Source of the DNA: Mucilaginibacter sp.
Lineage (GTDB): Bacteria; Bacteroidota; Bacteroidia; Sphingobacteriales; Sphingobacteriaceae
DNA length: 9,645 nt
NCBI GenBank assembly: GCA_028288315.1
Contig: JAQBNY010000123.1
Span: forward strand, 1-9,645
Direction: 5' to 3'
Shown here in pieces: positions 1-6,675 of this stretch (position 1 is the stretch's first letter; every line of letters begins with the position of its first letter). The notes under the pieces are model-generated. The model was given only the letters and a program-made list of their open reading frames with translations, made no database searches and was not told the DNA's origin. The position numbers and the translations under genes were made by a program.

Positions 1-239
1 GTTATAATATAAATATAGCCGATACCGGCATAGGAATAGACGCCGAACAACTACCTTATATTTTCCACAGGTTTAAAAAGATCCGTCAATCATTATTGCA
101 GGATAGCTTTGGTCTTGGCTTGCCTATAGTAAAATCTATAGCTGCGTTTCATGACATTAATATAAAGGTAATATCAGAAAAAGGCATCGGCAGCACTTTT
201 TCCTTGCAAATACCGCCAAACCTCATACAACCTTTCTAG
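1..239 (+). CDS. Sensor histidine kinase, C-terminal fragment (HATPase_c end)
   Basis: The reading frame enters from the left edge (first full codon at position 3) and ends at TAG 237-239, giving 78 visible residues. Three ATP-lid motifs of a GHKL/HATPase_c domain appear in order: a G1 box DTGIGI at fragment residues 7-12, an F-box-like segment (IFHRFKK, about 20-26), and a G2 box FGLGLPIVK at 36-44. The closing strand GIGSTFSLQIP is typical of the end of such a domain. The protein would bind ATP and phosphorylate a histidine that lies outside the window. No receiver or output domain follows, so this end of the protein is the kinase core plus a short tail. Sensor domain, membrane topology and partner regulator cannot be seen. 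The family assignment is firm; the specific function is unknown. Confidence 0.88.
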   Translation, partial: YNINIADTGIGIDAEQLPYIFHRFKKIRQSLLQDSFGLGLPIVKSIAAFHDINIKVISEKGIGSTFSLQIPPNLIQPF

Positions 240-349
240 CCCTCTTTCTTAATGTACTAAATAGCATGCAGCTATAAAATTTACCCAATTTTGTGGACAT
301 GTTTTCAACCCTGTTCATTTCGTAATTATTAAAAAAATGTTGCCATAGT

Positions 350-391
350 AATATTATTTTTAGTATATATAATATACATATTAATAATATT
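350..391. repeat. Nested AT-rich inverted repeat upstream of the OmpA-like lipoprotein
   Basis: An outer pair AATATTATT (350-358) / AATAATATT (383-391) is a perfect 9-bp inverted repeat. Inside it, GTATAT (363-368) / ATATAC (372-377) is a perfect 6-bp repeat around ATA. The two centres (370.5 and 370) almost coincide, with unequal internal arms of 4 and 5 nt. It lies about 70 bp before the lipoprotein start codon. It could be an operator, a cruciform-prone site or an A/T-rich promoter element. Because the surroundings are very AT-rich, chance palindromes are easier here, so function is uncertain. Confidence 0.4.
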
Positions 392-458
392 CTTTTATTG
401 AGTTTTGGCATTTGCTTTGCAAATACATTATTGTAAAACACACACACTTTTAAAAAAA

Positions 459-1136
459 ATGAAGACTTTAAAAATAAAGATAGCTACGTTAAGTATTGCT
501 ATCGCATCATTAGGTATTTTAGGCGTCGGTTGTAACTCACTTACTAAAACACAAAAAGGCGCTGCAATTGGTGCTGGTGCCGGCGGTACTATTGGTGCTA
601 TTATAGGTAAATCTGCAGGTAATACGGCATTAGGAGCTATTATTGGTGGTGCCGTTGGTGGTACTGCCGGTGCTTTTATTGGCCGTAATATGGATAGGCA
701 AGCTGCCGAAATTAAATCAACTGTACCGGGTGCAACCGTTATTCGCGAAGGCGAAGGCATATTGGTTAAGTTTGATTCGGGTATATTATTTGATACAGAT
801 AAATCTGATTTAAAAGCTGCTGCACGTACTAACCTGCAAAACCTTTCAAAATCACTGGTAAACAATCCACAAACAAACATCCTTATTATTGGTCATACTG
901 ATGATACAGGGTCTGACACACACAACATGGATCTTTCTGTAAGGAGGGCCGAATCTGTAAAGTCATATATAGCTGCAGGAAATGTAGCAAATTCACGATT
1001 AACAACTTCAGGAAAAGGCGAAACTGAACCAATTGCTGCTAACACTACTGCCGATGGCCGTTCACAAAACCGCCGTGTAGAAATTGTGATTGTCGCTAAT
1101 GAGCAAATGAAGGCCCAGGCCAAAAACGCGCAATAG
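459..1136 (+). CDS. OmpA-family lipoprotein with glycine zipper and peptidoglycan-binding domain
   Basis: Predicted 225-residue envelope protein that would tether the outer membrane to the cell wall. Residues 1-24 form a lysine-led hydrophobic signal ending LGVGC, with Cys25 as the likely lipidated residue. The lipobox is loose (Gly at -3). Residues about 34-78 are a glycine-zipper stretch of two similar Gly/Ala/Ile-rich units, likely membrane-associated or oligomerising. Residues about 100-212 are an OmpA C-terminal domain: FDTDKSDL, HTDDTG (146-151), an N-x-x-LS-x-RRA segment and a closing NRRVEI. Asp148 and Arg163 match the diaminopimelate-contacting pair of OmpA (Asp271/Arg286 in Acinetobacter baumannii). 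I chose ATG 459 because it gives a clean signal peptide; a longer frame from TTG 405 adds 18 residues without signal character. The A-run just before ATG is usual for the phylum. The domain order resembles E. coli YiaD. The gene is probably monocistronic, with a terminator downstream. Confidence 0.9.
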   Translation: MKTLKIKIATLSIAIASLGILGVGCNSLTKTQKGAAIGAGAGGTIGAIIGKSAGNTALGAIIGGAVGGTAGAFIGRNMDRQAAEIKSTVPGATVIREGEGILVKFDSGILFDTDKSDLKAAARTNLQNLSKSLVNNPQTNILIIGHTDDTGSDTHNMDLSVRRAESVKSYIAAGNVANSRLTTSGKGETEPIAANTTADGRSQNRRVEIVIVANEQMKAQAKNAQ

Positions 1137-1173
1137 TTTAATTTAATATAGAGTTCGTTAATAGTTTCAAGAT

Positions 1174-1206
1174 GCCCTGTGCTGCAAAGCATGGGGCTAT
1201 TTTTTT
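1174..1206 (+). terminator. Intrinsic terminator after the OmpA-like lipoprotein gene
   Basis: GCCCTGTGC (1174-1182) and GCATGGGGC (1189-1197) form a 9-bp stem with two G-U wobbles around the 6-nt loop TGCAAA. TATTTTTTT follows (1198-1206). It sits 38 bp after the lipoprotein stop codon and before the hisS promoter, so it should separate the two transcription units. Confidence 0.85.
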
Positions 1207-1210
1207 AAGT

Positions 1211-1238
1211 TCTCTCCTTTGGAGGGATTAGGTGAGGC
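1211..1238. repeat. Candidate dispersed intergenic repeat (REP-like hairpin)
   Basis: TCTCTCC (1211-1217) and GGAGGGA (1221-1227) pair over 7 bp, with one G-U, around TTT. The tail ATTAGGTGAGG follows. The pattern CTCTCCTTTGGAG, then GGG, then a GTGAGG tail resembles a short intergenic repeat I recall as abundant in Sphingobacteriaceae and related genomes. That resemblance is from memory and was not searched. The hairpin itself is directly visible. It lies between the terminator and the hisS promoter box and has no T-tract, so it is not a second terminator. Confidence 0.45.
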
Positions 1239-1252
1239 TAAGCTGTTTTTTG

Positions 1253-1260
1253 TACATTTG
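1253..1260 (+). promoter_or_regulatory. hisS promoter, -7 box TACATTTG
   Basis: TACATTTG matches the Bacteroidota primary sigma factor -7 consensus TAnnTTTG exactly. The last G is 4 bp before the hisS ATG, so transcription should begin at or within a base or two of the start codon, giving an essentially leaderless mRNA. No clear TTG -33 element lies 17-23 bp upstream; GTG at 1232-1234 is the nearest candidate. Confidence 0.6.
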
Positions 1261-1264
1261 CCGC

Positions 1265-2641
1265 ATGGCATCCATCAAACCATCAGTACCTAAAGGCACC
1301 CGCGATTTCTCTCCTGCCGAAATGGCTAAACGTAATTTTATTTTTGATACAATTAAAGGTGTATTCAGAAAATACGGCTACCAGCAGATTGAGACCCCAT
1401 CAATGGAGAACCTAAGCACCCTTACAGGTAAGTATGGCGATGAGGGTGATAAGCTGATATTTAAAATATTAAACAGTGGTGATTTTTTAGCTAAGGCTGA
1501 TGCTAATGCCCTTGAAACACGTAATTCACAACAAGCTACGAGTTCTATCTCTGAGAAAGCCCTACGTTATGATCTTACCGTTCCTTTTGCACGCTACGTT
1601 GTACAGCACCAAAACGAAATAACCTTTCCTTTCAAGCGTTTTCAGGTGCAGTCGGTTTGGCGTGCAGACAGGCCGCAAAAAGGCCGTTACCGCGAATTTT
1701 ACCAGTGCGATGCTGATGTGGTAGGTTCTGCATCATTATTAAACGAGGCGGAATTTATAATGATATATGACGAAGCCTTGAGCCTTTTAGGATTGAAAGA
1801 TTTTACCATTAAAATTAACAATAGGAAAATACTATCAGGAATTGCTCAAATTATAAATAAAAGCGATAACATAATTGATTTAACTGTTGCCATAGACAAA
1901 CTTGATAAAATTGGCATGGATGGCGTTGTTAAAGAGCTGATGGAGAAAGGCTTTACCCAAGCCGACATCAATAAATTACAACCCGTTATTTTATTAGAAG
2001 GCAGCAATGATGAAAAACTGGCCAGCCTGCGCAATGCTTTAAAAGATTCAGAGATTGGCCTGCAAGGGTGTGATGAGATACAAACCGTTTTCAATTATAT
2101 TGCAATTTGTGAACTGCGAACTGCAAACCTGGAGCTTGATATTACCTTAGCCCGCGGGTTGAACTATTATACCGGAGCTATCTTTGAGGTGAAAACAAAT
2201 GAAGTTGCTATGGGAAGCATTGGGGGCGGTGGCCGTTATGACGATCTTACCGGCATGTTCGGTTTAAAAGGATTAACCGGCGCAGGTATTTCTTTTGGTG
2301 CCGACCGTATCTATGATGTAATGGAAGAACTAAACCTTTTCCCGGCATCTGCAGAGCAAAGTACGCAGGTTTTAATTTGCTGCTTTGAGCCACAGGGCGA
2401 AACTTACGCCCTGCCACTATTACAAAAATTACGCAACAAAAATATTAATGCGGAATTATACCCGGCTGGTGCTAAAATAAAGAAGCAAATGGAGTACGCC
2501 AATAATAAACAGATACCTTATACTATCCTTATTGGCAGCGACGAAATGCAAAGCGGCCTGTTAACTTTCAAAAACATGGAAAGCGGCGAACAAGAAAAAT
2601 TAAGCGCCGAAGATGTTTTAGAAAAGCTGGGTAATAAATAA
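1265..2641 (+). CDS. hisS: Histidyl-tRNA synthetase
   Basis: Cytosolic class II aminoacyl-tRNA synthetase that attaches histidine to tRNA-His using ATP; 458 residues. Visible elements: N-terminal PKGTRDFSP (9-17); motif 1 region FRKYGYQQIETP (34-45); motif 2 around VWRADRPQKGRYREFYQCD (131-149, with Arg133); the histidine-specific LARGLNYYTG (295-304), whose Arg297 matches the catalytic arginine of the family; and motif 3 GAGISFGADRIYDV (339-352). An anticodon-binding domain fills about 366-455. A polar stretch at about 75-97, before ALRYDLTVPFAR, is longer than in E. coli but seems usual in this phylum. I chose ATG 1265: an upstream GTG at 1232 would add 11 residues that resemble no HisRS, and it would place the start before the promoter box. 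No tRNA genes are nearby. The gene converges on the PAS kinase with 17 bp between stops. Confidence 0.97.
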   Translation: MASIKPSVPKGTRDFSPAEMAKRNFIFDTIKGVFRKYGYQQIETPSMENLSTLTGKYGDEGDKLIFKILNSGDFLAKADANALETRNSQQATSSISEKALRYDLTVPFARYVVQHQNEITFPFKRFQVQSVWRADRPQKGRYREFYQCDADVVGSASLLNEAEFIMIYDEALSLLGLKDFTIKINNRKILSGIAQIINKSDNIIDLTVAIDKLDKIGMDGVVKELMEKGFTQADINKLQPVILLEGSNDEKLASLRNALKDSEIGLQGCDEIQTVFNYIAICELRTANLELDITLARGLNYYTGAIFEVKTNEVAMGSIGGGGRYDDLTGMFGLKGLTGAGISFGADRIYDVMEELNLFPASAEQSTQVLICCFEPQGETYALPLLQKLRNKNINAELYPAGAKIKKQMEYANNKQIPYTILIGSDEMQSGLLTFKNMESGEQEKLSAEDVLEKLGNK

Positions 2642-2658
2642 TTCAAAAAACGAAGCTG

Positions 2659-4512
2659 CTAATTTAGGAAAACTTTAAAGGTTGTTCCTTTGTCTACTTC
2701 GCTTATTACCTCTATACTTCCGCCTAAAGATTCAACCTGGTTTTTAGTAATAAAAAGCCCTATTCCTTTAGCATCACGGTTGCCATTAAAAGTTTTATAC
2801 ATACCAAACAACTGGTCGCCATATTTCTTAAGGTTAATACCAATTCCATTATCTGCAATAACAAACCCATATTTACCACCCGGTATGTTAAAATAGCTTA
2901 CAGCAACTTCGGGCTTTCGTACTAACGATCTGTATTTTATAGCATTACTCAATAAATTAAATATTATGCTTTCCATATAAGCAGGATTGTAAACCAGTTT
3001 ACAATCAATAGGTATACTGTTATCAACCTTAACTTCCCACCTGCTAATATCGTTATGCAACAATTCTATAGCCCTGTTAAAATAAGTGTGCAGGTTAATT
3101 TCACTGGTTTGTATATCAATATTGGTTTGAATAGATACTACTTCATTAAGGTTAACTATAGTATCATTTAACTGCTCAGATACTTGTTTAAGATGGCCGG
3201 ATAGCTCTTCTTTCTCATCCTTACTTGTAGATGGATCATCTAAAACATCCATTATCATCTTAAAATTACTGCTATGAGTACGGAGGTTGTGCGATACGAT
3301 ATAAGCGAAGTTAAGTAAGCGATTGTTTTGCCCGCTCATCATATCCAGTGTATGCCTTAGTCGTTCTTCCTGTTGTTTTTGTTCTGTTATATCTGTATGC
3401 GTACCAATTATGCGGGTGGGTTTGCCATTTTCATCATATTCTATAACCTTGCCCCTGTCCAGTATCCACTTATAAGTATCATCTTTACATAATACACGGT
3501 GCTGATTTGAATATATATTTGTTTCTCCGTTAACATACGCCTTTATATCATCTCTATATTTTTGCCTATCATCGGGGTGTACTTTTGCTGTCCAAACGCC
3601 GGGGATATTATCAAACTCGTGAGGCTCGAACCCTATCATTCGTACACATTGCTCCGAATGGAATATAGTATTGTTTAGCAGGTCCCAATCCCAAATACCA
3701 CCGCCCGTGCCTTCAGATGCAAATATCCACCTGCGCTCACTTTCCCTAAGTGCAACGTCAGCGTTTTTCCATTCTGTAATATCTTTGACCTGGGACACAA
3801 CGTATAGCGGCTCATTATTTTGGTTAAGCACCAATGATACATGCAGCCATATCCAAAGTATGCTGCCATTTTTTGTGAAGTATCTTTTCTCCATTTTATA
3901 GGAGTTAATTTCACCGTTTAAAGTTTTCTGAAGCAAATCCAAATCTGCTTTAAGATCATCAGGATATGTTATCTCCTGAAAAGTTTTTGCAAGGAGTTCG
4001 TCTGTTGAATATCCCAGCATATCGCATACGCTTTTATTCGCTTTTAAAAACTGCCCTTCTGGTGATACCAGCATCATACCAATAGGCGAATATTCAAAAG
4101 CGTTTCTAAAGGTTTCTTCGCTAATTTTAAGAGTTTCCTCGGTTTTCTTTTTAGCTGTTATATCAATATGGCAACCTACCATCCTTATAGGTTCGTCGCC
4201 ATCCCATTCAATTACCCTGCCGGTAGTATTAATCCAAATTATTGAGCCGTTTTTGTGTTTATATCTTACCTCTAAATTAAATGCCTTACTGCCCTTACTT
4301 TCAAAATGCCCGGCCAAGCTTTTATCCAGCCTGGCTCTATCATCAGGAACAACTAATTTTTGCCAGCTAATAATAGTATTTGGCAATTCATTATCATGGT
4401 AACCAAACATTGCTTTAAATGCAGGGCTTAAAATAATTTCTTTTTCTTTAATATGCCAATCCCAGTAACCGGCCACTGTTTCTTCGAGAATAATCTTATA
4501 AATATCCGTCAT
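2659..4512 (-). CDS. Soluble histidine kinase with three PAS domains
   Basis: Predicted 617-residue cytosolic sensor kinase; no signal peptide or membrane segment is visible. PAS1 (about 5-125) and PAS3 (about 262-382) are of the PAS_3 type and resemble each other (WDW near the start, PDDR in the middle, a DIT linker at the end). PAS2 (about 133-254) is a more generic PAS. A dimerisation helix carries the H-box VSHNLRTH with His408, followed by HATPase_c: N-box NLLSNAIKY (519-527), G1 DNGIGI (554-559), F-box LFGMYKTF (568-575) and G2 KGIGLFI (582-588). The residue after His408 is Asn, where canonical HisKA has Glu or Asp; I recall this H-N-L-R form as common in Bacteroidota PAS kinases. No receiver domain is attached and no response regulator is adjacent, so the partner is unknown. 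The signal is also unknown; PAS ligand residues are not identifiable. It is transcribed divergently from the DUF3857 pair. Confidence 0.92.
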   Translation of the reverse strand: MTDIYKIILEETVAGYWDWHIKEKEIILSPAFKAMFGYHDNELPNTIISWQKLVVPDDRARLDKSLAGHFESKGSKAFNLEVRYKHKNGSIIWINTTGRVIEWDGDEPIRMVGCHIDITAKKKTEETLKISEETFRNAFEYSPIGMMLVSPEGQFLKANKSVCDMLGYSTDELLAKTFQEITYPDDLKADLDLLQKTLNGEINSYKMEKRYFTKNGSILWIWLHVSLVLNQNNEPLYVVSQVKDITEWKNADVALRESERRWIFASEGTGGGIWDWDLLNNTIFHSEQCVRMIGFEPHEFDNIPGVWTAKVHPDDRQKYRDDIKAYVNGETNIYSNQHRVLCKDDTYKWILDRGKVIEYDENGKPTRIIGTHTDITEQKQQEERLRHTLDMMSGQNNRLLNFAYIVSHNLRTHSSNFKMIMDVLDDPSTSKDEKEELSGHLKQVSEQLNDTIVNLNEVVSIQTNIDIQTSEINLHTYFNRAIELLHNDISRWEVKVDNSIPIDCKLVYNPAYMESIIFNLLSNAIKYRSLVRKPEVAVSYFNIPGGKYGFVIADNGIGINLKKYGDQLFGMYKTFNGNRDAKGIGLFITKNQVESLGGSIEVISEVDKGTTFKVFLN

Positions 4513-4530
4513 TTATAGTTGGGGAATAGC

Positions 4531-4560
4531 ATAGCCGTTCTTACGTAAAAAAACGACTAT
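4531..4560 (-). repeat. 30-bp inverted repeat in the kinase 5' leader
   Basis: ATAGCCGTT (4531-4539) and AACGACTAT (4552-4560) are arms of an inverted repeat whose pairing continues inward. Read as minus-strand RNA it makes a 12-bp stem with two G-U wobbles and a 6-nt loop. On the plus strand the same positions become A-C mismatches. The repeat ends 18 bp before the kinase ATG, so it could be an RNA hairpin in the kinase leader or a DNA operator. There is no run of T after it in the kinase direction, which argues against a terminator. Confidence 0.5.
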
Positions 4561-4749
4561 TGTTCATTAAAGCACTACAAATAGACTACTAATTAATTAA
4601 TAAGTAAGCACGCAATAGGTGTTTAAAGAAAAAGCATACACAAGATTCAGATCTAAAAATTATGTGTAATATCTGTCTTACAGTTTAATAGGACACATTA
4701 AATTATCTGAAATAAATATTATATTCGATTCACCTAAGTCTTAAATTAT

Positions 4750-6669
4750 ATGAACAAAGTTTTTACTCTGCTCTTTTTATGCCTTGCTGTATTTTTTGCA
4801 AAGGCACAAACTACTCCAACAACCCAACCTTACGGCAAAATTGATATTGCCGACCTCGAATTGAAAAGCTGCGACTTTGAGAAGGATGCTAACGCCATGA
4901 TCCTGTTTGAAAAGGGATCAGTTTACTTTGATACTCAATACAACATTATTACTAATATTCATAAGCGCATTAAAATATTCAATGATAATGGTAAAAAAGA
5001 AGCTAATATCCGTATTGAATTTAATGGCGGCGATCGTTCTGAAACGATCTCTGGCTTGCAGGCACAAACCATAAACCTAAGCAACGGCGCAATAGAAATT
5101 GTAAAAGTTGATAAAAAACAAATTTTTAACGAGACAATAGATAGAAGCCGCTCCGCAATGGTTTTTTCTTTCCCTAATATTAAGCCGGGCTCTGTAATTG
5201 AGTACAAATACAACCTTATAAGTTTTAATATAGCCAATTTCCCCGACTGGTATTTTCAAAGCCACCTACCAAACCGTTATAGCGAACTAAAAACAGCTAT
5301 ACCAGGAATACTTTATTACAAAAACCTCGAAAGCATTAATCAGCCTTATGCTGTAAGAGAAGATAAAAATAACGAACAAACAAGAGCTATAGCTAATATA
5401 CCTTCTGTTCCGGACGAGCCATATATGACATCAATTGAAGATAATTCTGAACGCATATTATTTCAATTGATGACCATCCAGAATGGTCAGCTAAACATGA
5501 GTTTTTCTGATACATGGAAAAAAGTGGGCGAGGACTTAATGAACAACGATGCCTTTGGAGGCCAACTTAATCGGAAGCTAACCGGTGAGGATGTCATTAT
5601 TGCCAAAGCAAAAGCACTAAAAACCACCGACGACAAAATCTCTTATTTATTTGGCGAGGTTAAAAACAGTATGAAATGGAACGATTCTTACCGCAAATAT
5701 TCATACGATGGTACTCCAAGTGCCTGGGATAAAAAAGTGGGTAACTCTGGAGAGATAAATATTATTCTTTATCATCTGCTAAAAAAATCGGGCGTTAAGG
5801 TTTACCCTATGATAGTGAGCACGCGCAGCAATGGCAGGGTAAACCCTGCTTATCCAAACTCTTATAAATTTAATAGTACAGTAGCCTATGTACCGGTTGA
5901 TAGCACAAAATCATATGTACTTGATGCCAGTAACAAATACAATATTTATAATCAGGTACCTGCAAATTTGCTTAACACACTTGGCTTTTATATAAATAAA
6001 GAAAAAGAAATTTACGAAATGACGTTTTTGCAAAACACCAATCCGGTTAAGCAATATTTTATGATTAATGGTGAAATTAAGGCAGATAGTAAAATGACCG
6101 GAACCATTAATATTATAAATTATGATTATAAAAGATCAACTGCAATTGAAAAATACAAAACAGCGGGCGAAAAAAAGTATACCGATTACTTGCGAGATGA
6201 TGACAACAATTTAAAGATATTGTCTTTAAAGTTTGAAAACATGGATGTTGACACATTACCACTTAATCAATCACTTAATTTCAACCTTGACCTCACTAGC
6301 TCAGATAATAATTATATATACTTTAATCCGATATTGTTAAGCTCATTTAAAGCTAATCCTTTTTTGAGCACAAACCGCTTTACTGATATTGATTTTGGAT
6401 ACCGTAATAACTATTTAATTAATGGGGCTTATAGCATTCCTCAAGGATATAAGGTAGACGCATTACCTAAAAGCATCAGCATGGTAATGCCCGATAAAAG
6501 TATCAGCTTTAAGCGTATAATAGGAGAACAGGATGGTAAAGTAATGGTTCGTTATACCATCGACTATCAAAAATCCATGTACTTTAAAGAGAGCTATCCG
6601 GAGTTTCATGAATTTTTTAAAAAAATGTATGAAATGTTAAACGAGCAAATTGTACTTAAAAAAATATAA
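4750..6669 (+). CDS. Exported DUF3857 / transglutaminase-like protein, active site degenerate
   Basis: Predicted 639-residue secreted or periplasmic protein. Residues 1-19 are a Sec signal peptide (cut predicted after AKA, before Gln20). About 45-220 is a DUF3857-like beta domain (IHKRIKIFNDNG, PNIKPGSVIEYKY). About 285-400 is a transglutaminase/papain-like core, and 430-639 is a C-terminal beta domain matching that of the next gene (YSIPQGYKVDALPKS). Aligned with that neighbour, the catalytic Cys is Ser333 (GNSGE) and the His is Ser376 (FNST); only the acidic residue remains (Asp392). Beyond Cys41 the mature protein has no cysteine. It is therefore probably not a thiol enzyme and may bind rather than cleave or cross-link. 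No C-terminal type IX secretion signal is evident. It is first of a two-gene unit; the next ATG is 6 bp after its stop. No exact TAnnTTTG box was found upstream. Biological role unknown. Confidence 0.85.
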   Translation: MNKVFTLLFLCLAVFFAKAQTTPTTQPYGKIDIADLELKSCDFEKDANAMILFEKGSVYFDTQYNIITNIHKRIKIFNDNGKKEANIRIEFNGGDRSETISGLQAQTINLSNGAIEIVKVDKKQIFNETIDRSRSAMVFSFPNIKPGSVIEYKYNLISFNIANFPDWYFQSHLPNRYSELKTAIPGILYYKNLESINQPYAVREDKNNEQTRAIANIPSVPDEPYMTSIEDNSERILFQLMTIQNGQLNMSFSDTWKKVGEDLMNNDAFGGQLNRKLTGEDVIIAKAKALKTTDDKISYLFGEVKNSMKWNDSYRKYSYDGTPSAWDKKVGNSGEINIILYHLLKKSGVKVYPMIVSTRSNGRVNPAYPNSYKFNSTVAYVPVDSTKSYVLDASNKYNIYNQVPANLLNTLGFYINKEKEIYEMTFLQNTNPVKQYFMINGEIKADSKMTGTINIINYDYKRSTAIEKYKTAGEKKYTDYLRDDDNNLKILSLKFENMDVDTLPLNQSLNFNLDLTSSDNNYIYFNPILLSSFKANPFLSTNRFTDIDFGYRNNYLINGAYSIPQGYKVDALPKSISMVMPDKSISFKRIIGEQDGKVMVRYTIDYQKSMYFKESYPEFHEFFKKMYEMLNEQIVLKKI

Positions 6670-6675
6670 CTGCAC

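Noticed and set aside
261..275. ATAGC/GCTAT hairpin after the first kinase gene as a terminator
   Set aside because: The stem is only 5 bp and no T-tract follows.
412..419. TTGCTTTG as promoter box of the lipoprotein gene
   Set aside because: One mismatch to TAnnTTTG, and the only close TTG (398-400) is 11 bp away, not 17-23.
223..447. 74-codon minus-strand open frame in the first intergenic region
   Set aside because: Lysine/leucine/phenylalanine-rich product of AT-rich sequence, no recognisable domain or promoter, and it overlaps the end of the kinase and the regulatory region.
405..458. N-terminal extension of the lipoprotein from TTG 405
   Set aside because: The added residues are not signal-like, and the ATG at 459 gives a proper signal peptide directly after an A-rich stretch.
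428..880. 150-codon open frame on the minus strand across the lipoprotein gene
   Set aside because: It is the antisense of the Gly/Ala-rich zipper, which yields Pro/Ala-rich nonsense; the plus strand has a clear lipoprotein signal and OmpA domain.
1232..1264. N-terminal extension of hisS from GTG 1232
   Set aside because: It would start inside the repeat-like hairpin tail and before the TACATTTG box; the known HisRS N-terminus fits ATG 1265.
2642..2658. Bidirectional terminator between hisS and the convergent kinase gene
   Set aside because: The 17-bp gap holds only an A-run and no stem; termination must occur elsewhere or be factor-dependent.
4720..4727. TATATTCG as promoter box for the DUF3857 pair
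   Set aside because: It differs from TAnnTTTG by one base and lacks a TTG at proper spacing; too weak in such AT-rich sequence.
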